From: VRUE01 sp040901495
Lineage (GTDB): Bacteria > Actinomycetota > Thermoleophilia > Solirubrobacterales > 70-9
Assembly (NCBI GenBank): GCA_040901495.1
Contig: JBBDYO010000049.1
Span: forward strand, 1 to 23,882
Direction of reading: 5' to 3'
Length of the DNA: 23,882 nt
This document shows, in pieces, positions 20,012-23,882 of this stretch. Position 1 is the stretch's first letter. Each line of letters starts with the position of its first letter. Both the position numbers and the translations under genes were made by a program. The notes under the pieces were generated by a model that was given only the letters and a program-made list of their open reading frames with translations, was not told the DNA's origin and did not search any database.

Positions 20012-22230
20012 TAACCCGGGGCGGCTGCTCCGCCGGTGCCGCCGCTGACGCCGCCGGATTCCGGTGCGGGAGCGGCCGGTTCGGGTGCTTCTTCGGGCGC
20101 CGGCGAGCTGGATTCCGGTTCGGTCGGGGCGCTCGATTCGGGTTCGGGCGCCGAGGATTCCGTGCTCGGGGCCGAGTAGTCGGGGACGTAGGTGGAGCCG
20201 GAGCCCTCTTCGCCGGTCTCCTTTTCCACCGCCCGCTGGGCCTGGATCTCTTGCCAGGCCGAGATCACCCCGGCCCAGATCAGCGCCGGGAAGGTGCCAC
20301 CGTCGACGGGGCCGCCGACGAACTCCGTCAGCATCGGCGTGGTGGTGTCGGCGTAGCCGACCCAGACGCAGGCGGTCACCTCTTCGGTGGCGCCGCAGTA
20401 CCAGGCGTCCCCGTTGTTCTCCGTTGTCCCGGTCTTGCCCCATTGCGTTTCGTCGCCGATATCCGCCCGCACGCCGGTCCCGCTCGTCACCACGCTGTGG
20501 AGGATGCTCTTCGCTTCTTCGGCCACGCCCGCGTCCAGGACCTGTTTGTGGGTCGAGTCGTTGTCTCCACCCTTGATCAGGTCACCCTCTTGGTCGGTGA
20601 CTTCGGTGTAGGCAACCGGACTGTCGCCCGGCACCGGCGCAAGCGTGCCGCTGACCCGGTCGCCGTTGTTGGCGAGGGTGGTGAAGGCGTAGGTCCACTC
20701 GAGCGGCGTCACCCCTTCCTTAGGGGCTCCGAGGACCATCGCGGGGTTGGTCGAGAGCTGGGTCTGCACACCCAGCCGATGGGCCATGCCGGCGATCGCC
20801 CGGGGACCACCCTTGATGCTTTCCAGCCCGACCTGCGCGTAGACGGAATTGTCCGAATAGGTGGTGGCGGTTGCCAGCGAGGCCGAACCGAGGTAGCTGT
20901 CACCGTAGTTGTTCACCTCGAAGAATTCCTTGTCTTTTTTCCCGAAGGTGAACACCTGTGGCGCGGAGGTGTAGACCGAGCCCGCCGAAATCCCCTGCTC
21001 GAGGGCGGTGGCGAGGATGAACGGCTTGATCGACGATCCAGGCTGGCGGTGGCCCAGGGTCGCCAGGTTGAACGGCCTTTCCTCGAAGTCGGACCCGGCC
21101 ACCATCGCCTTCACCGCGGCATTGCGGTTATCGATCACGACGACAGAGGCAGTGGGGGGGACGCCGCTCAGGTATGAGCTGACCACCCCTTCGGCCGCAG
21201 CCTGGAGCTCTAGGTCGATCGTGGTCTTCACTTTCAGCCCGCCGAAGAAGGTTTTGGCCGCTCCGTATCGGTCGACGAGCTGCTGGCGCAGCCAGGCCGT
21301 GAAGTAGGGAGCTTTGGAATCGAGCGACGGCGGCTCGATGTCACCTGGGGCCGGCAGCGCCTGCGTAATCCCTTCCTCGTACTGCGCTTCGGTGATGTAC
21401 TCCTGTTCGTACATCCGTTCGAGGACCAGGTTGCGTCGCGCGAGTGCGTTTTCGGGGAAGAACTTGGGGTCGTAGGAATAGGGCGATTGGATCACCCCCG
21501 CCAGCAGCGCCGCCTCCCAGGGCTCGAGCACCGCGGCACAGGGCTCGGTCTCGGTGCCGCAGCCGGGGTGGGCATTTCCGAAGAAGGTCCTGGCGGCGGC
21601 CTCGATCCCGTAGGCGCCGGAGCCGAAGTAGATGGTGTTGAGGTATTCGGTGAGGATCTTGTCCTTGCTCCAATGGCTCTCCAGCCGGTAGGCGAGCGCC
21701 GCCTCGCGGAACTTCTGCAGCACCGTTCGGTTGCTCTGGGCGGCCAGCGCATCCTTGATGAACTGCTGGGTGATGGTGGAGGCTCCCTGGCTGGCGCTGA
21801 GCGAGAGCACGTCCTGGACGAGAGCGCGGCCGATCCCCTGGAAGTCGACGCCCTCGTGCCCGTAGTAGCGGCTGTCCTCGATCGAGACCACTGCGTTCTT
21901 GACGTTGGGAGAGATCTGACCCGACTCGAGCAGGACCTTGTTCTCGTTGCTGGTCAGGGTGCCGATCGGCTCGCCGGTCGCGTCGAACACCTCGCTGTTT
22001 TTCGACGCCTTGTACTGGGCGAAGTTGTAGATCGCCGGCAGGTCCTGGGAGACCGCCATCATCATCCCGAATACAGTCGAGACCAGGGCCAGGATGCTCA
22101 GTCCCAGGAGGACGAAGAGGACCCGCAGCTTCTTGAGGCGTGGCTTAGCCGCCCTGTCCGGCAGGGAGGGCGGACCCGGCGGCAGAACCGCGCCGCCCGG
22201 CCGGCGGGGCTTTGTTCCAACGGCCGCCAT
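20011..22230 (-). CDS. Class A penicillin-binding protein (bifunctional transglycosylase/transpeptidase)
   Basis: Polymerises and cross-links peptidoglycan outside the membrane. The 739-residue protein has a cytoplasmic basic N-terminus, one membrane helix (about 35-60), a GT51 transglycosylase domain (EDSRYYGHEGVD with catalytic Glu118, GASTITQQ at 149-156, KILTEYLNTIYFG), and a penicillin-binding domain with SSIK (Ser399), SDN (459-461) and KTG (599-601). All catalytic motifs are intact. Residues 665-739 form a low-complexity Ser/Glu/Pro/Gly tail outside the cell. Cysteine pairs (224/231, 612/621) could form disulfides. The start at 22230 lacks a good Shine-Dalgarno. It is divergent from tyrS. 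Confidence 0.95.
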   Translation of the reverse strand: MAAVGTKPRRPGGAVLPPGPPSLPDRAAKPRLKKLRVLFVLLGLSILALVSTVFGMMMAVSQDLPAIYNFAQYKASKNSEVFDATGEPIGTLTSNENKVLLESGQISPNVKNAVVSIEDSRYYGHEGVDFQGIGRALVQDVLSLSASQGASTITQQFIKDALAAQSNRTVLQKFREAALAYRLESHWSKDKILTEYLNTIYFGSGAYGIEAAARTFFGNAHPGCGTETEPCAAVLEPWEAALLAGVIQSPYSYDPKFFPENALARRNLVLERMYEQEYITEAQYEEGITQALPAPGDIEPPSLDSKAPYFTAWLRQQLVDRYGAAKTFFGGLKVKTTIDLELQAAAEGVVSSYLSGVPPTASVVVIDNRNAAVKAMVAGSDFEERPFNLATLGHRQPGSSIKPFILATALEQGISAGSVYTSAPQVFTFGKKDKEFFEVNNYGDSYLGSASLATATTYSDNSVYAQVGLESIKGGPRAIAGMAHRLGVQTQLSTNPAMVLGAPKEGVTPLEWTYAFTTLANNGDRVSGTLAPVPGDSPVAYTEVTDQEGDLIKGGDNDSTHKQVLDAGVAEEAKSILHSVVTSGTGVRADIGDETQWGKTGTTENNGDAWYCGATEEVTACVWVGYADTTTPMLTEFVGGPVDGGTFPALIWAGVISAWQEIQAQRAVEKETGEEGSGSTYVPDYSAPSTESSAPEPESSAPTEPESSSPAPEEAPEPAAPAPESGGVSGGTGGAAAPG

Positions 22231-22273
22231 CGAGATTCGCCTGACGCAGATGCAACCGCAAGGCGAAGGCGGC

Positions 22274-22283
22274 AGTCTAGCAT
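22274..22283. promoter_or_regulatory. Overlapping divergent -10-like boxes
   Basis: On the plus strand TAGCAT (22278-22283) sits 6 nt before the mini-ORF ATG of tyrS. On the minus strand TAGACT (22274-22279) could serve the penicillin-binding protein gene, with TTGATG 15 nt upstream. The two boxes share two bases, so the promoters would exclude each other. Based on sequence match only. Confidence 0.3.
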
Positions 22284-22289
22284 TGGGCC

Positions 22290-22361
22290 ATGCGCATCAA
22301 GGGAGCAGGGGCGAAGGGGCGATCCGTCTCGTGGCGGGCGGGGCAACCGCGATCGCGATGA
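22290..22361 (+). CDS. Mini-ORF (23 codons) overlapping the tyrS start
   Basis: A short basic peptide (starts MRIKGAGAKG, ends QPRSR; six Arg/Lys in 23) whose TGA overlaps the tyrS ATG (ATGA, 22358-22361). A TAGCAT -10-like box lies 6 nt before its ATG, suggesting leaderless translation. tyrS itself has no good Shine-Dalgarno, so ribosomes ending this mini-ORF could be its main source of initiation. It has no Tyr codon, so it is not a classical tyrosine attenuator. Confidence 0.35.
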   Translation: MRIKGAGAKGRSVSWRAGQPRSR

Positions 22362-23521
22362 CGGACCTGACGCGCAACGCGGTGGACGTGCTGCCCGCGG
22401 GGATGCTCGACGAGCAGCTGAAGGGCGGGCCCCTGCGCGTCAAGCTGGGCATCGACCCGACCACGGCCGATATCCATCTCGGCCACACGGTGGTTCTGGA
22501 GAAGCTGCGCGAGTTTCAGGAGGCCGGGCACACAGTGGTGCTGATCATCGGTGACTTCACCGCCCAGGTCGGTGACCCCAGCGGGCGATCAACCCAGCGC
22601 CCGCTGCCTTCTCCCGAGGAGATCGCCGCCAACGCCACCACCTACCAGGAGCAGGCCTTCAAGATCCTCGACCGCGAGCGCACCGAGGTTCGCTTCAACA
22701 GCGAGTGGCTGAGGATGGAGCCCGAGGCGCTGCTTGGGCTACTGGCGCAGACGACGGTGGCGCGGCTGCTCGAGCGCGACGACTTCCAGAAGCGCATGGC
22801 CGCAAATGCGCCGATCGCGGCCCTCGAGTTGCTCTACCCACTGTTACAGGGGTATGACTCGGTCGCGGTGGAAGCTGATGTCGAGATCGGGGGGACCGAC
22901 CAGAAGTTCAACCTGCTCTTCGGTCGTGACATTCAGTCCGCCTACGGACAGAAGTCGCAGTCGATCTTGACGATGCCGATCCTGGTGGGGATCGACGGCA
23001 CACAGAAGATGAGTAAGTCGCTGGACAACTACGTCGGCGTCACAGACCCCCCGGAGGAGATGTTCGGTCGGCTGATGCGCGTTCCCGACGAGGCGATGCC
23101 CGAGTACTACCGGTTGCTGCTCGGCGAGGACCCACCGACGGAGATGGCGCCGAACGAGGCGAAGCGCCACCTGGCCCAGCGGGTCATCGTCCGCTTCTAC
23201 GACGCGGACGCTGCGCGGGCGGCGGAGGAGCATTTCGACCGCCTCTTCGTCGAGCGGGCGGCGCCGGACGACGTCGAGGAGGCCGAGCTCGGCCCCTACA
23301 TGGGTGGGGAGGGCAACGGCAGCGTGCATATGCCCGGCCTGATGGCCGATGTCTTCGAGATGAGCCGCAGCGAGGCTCGCCGTCTGATCAAGGAAGGCGG
23401 CGTCAGCCTAGATGGGGAGCCGCTTGCCGCCGATCGGCTGGACGTCGCGCCTGAGGAGCTCGACGGCCGGGTGCTCCGCGTGGGGAAGCGGCGTTTTCGC
23501 CGCCTGCGGGCCTCTGCCTAG
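22358..23521 (+). CDS. tyrS: Tyrosyl-tRNA synthetase
   Basis: Charges tRNA-Tyr with tyrosine. The 387-residue class I synthetase has the HIGH-type motif HLGH at 40-43, GDFTAQVGDPSGRS, and KMSKS at 217-221. A KMSKS rather than KFGKT sequence places it in the TyrZ-like subgroup. The anticodon-binding helical region is followed by a C-terminal S4 RNA-binding domain (about 320-387, with SRSEARRLIKEGGVSLDGE). ATG 22358 is chosen from the usual N-terminus and the ATGA overlap with the upstream mini-ORF; an in-frame GTG at 22331 is possible. The ribosomal RNA promoter follows about 20 nt after the stop. Confidence 0.95.
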   Translation: MTDLTRNAVDVLPAGMLDEQLKGGPLRVKLGIDPTTADIHLGHTVVLEKLREFQEAGHTVVLIIGDFTAQVGDPSGRSTQRPLPSPEEIAANATTYQEQAFKILDRERTEVRFNSEWLRMEPEALLGLLAQTTVARLLERDDFQKRMAANAPIAALELLYPLLQGYDSVAVEADVEIGGTDQKFNLLFGRDIQSAYGQKSQSILTMPILVGIDGTQKMSKSLDNYVGVTDPPEEMFGRLMRVPDEAMPEYYRLLLGEDPPTEMAPNEAKRHLAQRVIVRFYDADAARAAEEHFDRLFVERAAPDDVEEAELGPYMGGEGNGSVHMPGLMADVFEMSRSEARRLIKEGGVSLDGEPLAADRLDVAPEELDGRVLRVGKRRFRRLRASA

Positions 23522-23539
23522 GCACGCCTGCGCCCCGGC

Positions 23540-23568
23540 TAGGCAAGCGAGCGCCGCAGCGCTATACT
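23540..23568 (+). promoter_or_regulatory. rRNA operon promoter
   Basis: TAGGCA (-35, four of six consensus) and TATACT (-10, five of six) are separated by exactly 17 bp. The predicted start is near 23575, giving a leader of about 255 nt before 16S rRNA. It is the best sigma-70-type promoter in the window. Confidence 0.7.
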
Positions 23569-23646
23569 CCCCGGTCCTTCTGGGATAGGCCCTTATGCCC
23601 ATCCCTGGCGCGAAAGGCGGCGAGTCCCGTCGCGAAGGCGCAGCGG

Positions 23647-23658
23647 TCTTTGAAAACT
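23647..23658 (+). promoter_or_regulatory. boxA-like antitermination site
   Basis: TCTTTGAAAACT resembles the boxA element found in rRNA leaders, including the TTTGAGAACT form of mycobacteria. In known systems it binds Nus factors and prevents premature termination of untranslated rRNA transcripts. Confidence 0.6.
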
Positions 23659-23711
23659 GAGCAGCGTGCACTCCGCAGGCCCTAGTGGCTTGTGGATTGT
23701 TTGAGCCCGAT

Positions 23712-23739
23712 CCACTCGGCGCGCCAGCGCGCTGGGTGG
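23712..23739 (+). ncRNA. Strong hairpin in the rRNA leader
   Basis: A 12-bp stem (two G-U pairs) closing a CCAG loop; the outer arms are CCAC and GTGG and the inner arms GCGCG and CGCGC. It is not followed by a U-tract. It probably helps fold or process the 16S precursor. Confidence 0.5.
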
Positions 23740-23751
23740 TCTGATTTACCC

Positions 23752-23808
23752 GTCATGCCGATCGCCGAGTATGTGTACCCGGCGATTGCAAGTATTGCCA
23801 GGCATGAC
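23752..23808 (+). ncRNA. Three-way junction in the 16S precursor leader
   Basis: The outer stem GTCATGCC (23752-23759) with GGCATGAC (23801-23808) is a perfect 8 bp. It encloses hairpin 1, ATCGCCG/CGGCGAT, continued after one mismatch by GTA/TAC with a TGTG loop (23761-23786), and hairpin 2, GCAA/TTGC with a GTA loop (23788-23798). It lies 21 nt before the 16S 5' end. Confidence 0.55.
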
Positions 23809-23829
23809 ACTCTCTGTAAAGAAGTACCT

Positions 23830-23882
23830 TTCACGGAGAGTTTGATCCTGGCTCAGGACGAACGCTGGCGGCGTGCTTAACA
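23830..23882 (+). rRNA. rrs: 16S ribosomal RNA, 5' end (partial)
   Basis: The right edge contains the universal 16S start: GAGTTTGATCCTGGCTCAG from 23838, followed by GACGAACGCTGGCGGCGTG. Aligning the GAGTTTGATC with E. coli position 9 places the mature 5' end near 23830. The preceding TTCACGGA octet is the form seen in many actinobacteria. Only 53 nt are in the window. Confidence 0.97.

Larger units (their letters stand above)
23522..23829 (+). other. Ribosomal RNA operon promoter and leader (no protein gene)
   Basis: This 308-bp gap holds no convincing coding region. It contains a promoter (23540-23568), a weak hairpin near the start of the transcript (GGGAT/ATCCC, about 23581-23606), a boxA-like antitermination site, one strong hairpin and a three-way junction before the 16S 5' end. 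Base composition becomes visibly more AT-rich after about 23640. Confidence 0.8.

Noticed and set aside
19936..21177. A 413-codon plus-strand ORF opposite the penicillin-binding protein gene
   Set aside because: Low-complexity Arg/Gly/His-rich translation with no motif, whereas the minus strand carries all GT51 and transpeptidase motifs.
23408..23671. A minus-strand ORF of 87 codons at the tyrS end
   Set aside because: It overlaps the tyrS S4 domain and the rRNA promoter and shows no protein signature.

Overview
The window comes from a high-GC actinobacterium, most likely of the Thermoleophilia/Solirubrobacterales type. This is judged from gene style rather than a database search. The signs are heavy G/C at third codon positions, many starts that look leaderless, a secreted decapeptide-repeat protein beginning with an FVALGG-type segment, a DUF4389 membrane protein, an AbiEi/DUF559 protein, and a 16S rRNA 5' end of actinobacterial type at the right edge. 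No phage, insertion sequence, CRISPR array or tRNA was seen.

Layout, left to right. (1) 1-161 is the end of ilvC. (2) 163-1241 is a minus-strand pair, DUF4389 membrane protein then cupin. (3) 1357-4073 is serC-serA (serine synthesis, GTGA overlap). (4) 4159-5876 holds a VAT1-like quinone oxidoreductase preceded by a 9-codon mini-ORF, then a small secreted RTX-repeat protein. (5) 5952-7664 is leuA behind a 19-codon leucine leader peptide whose Leu codons are complementary to the leuA ribosome-binding site. (6) 7814-8722 is an AbiEi/DUF559 protein, visibly less GC-rich at its start. (7) 8773-12112 is an apparent operon of an XRE-cupin regulator, leuC, leuD and a trans-aconitate-methyltransferase-like enzyme. 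(8) 12164-13240 is leuB. (9) 13276-14091 (minus) is the decapeptide-repeat protein. (10) 14173-16824 is ilvE and cimA, with a structured leader before cimA. (11) 16838-19985 is a DegT-family aminotransferase, argH and a 3-methyladenine DNA glycosylase. (12) 20011-22230 (minus) is a class A penicillin-binding protein. (13) 22290-23521 is tyrS with a mini-ORF. (14) From about 23540 there is a ribosomal RNA promoter and leader, and the first 53 nt of 16S rRNA.

The genes form a branched-chain amino acid supercluster. IlvC, LeuA, LeuCD, LeuB and IlvE cover most of leucine and valine synthesis. CimA makes citramalate from pyruvate and acetyl-CoA; LeuCD and LeuB can carry it to 2-oxobutyrate, giving a threonine-independent route to isoleucine. 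Serine (serA, serC) and arginine (argH) genes lie in the same neighbourhood.

The most interesting signal is the leuA leader. A probably leaderless peptide with five consecutive Leu codons has a 10-nt stretch of those codons as the exact complement of the leuA Shine-Dalgarno region, and a second stem would make the fold a pseudoknot. This suggests translation-level attenuation in which the sensing codons are also the anti-Shine-Dalgarno. Two other genes (the oxidoreductase and tyrS) have short, apparently leaderless upstream ORFs ending in an ATGA overlap with the main start, so leaderless mini-ORF coupling may be a recurring device here.
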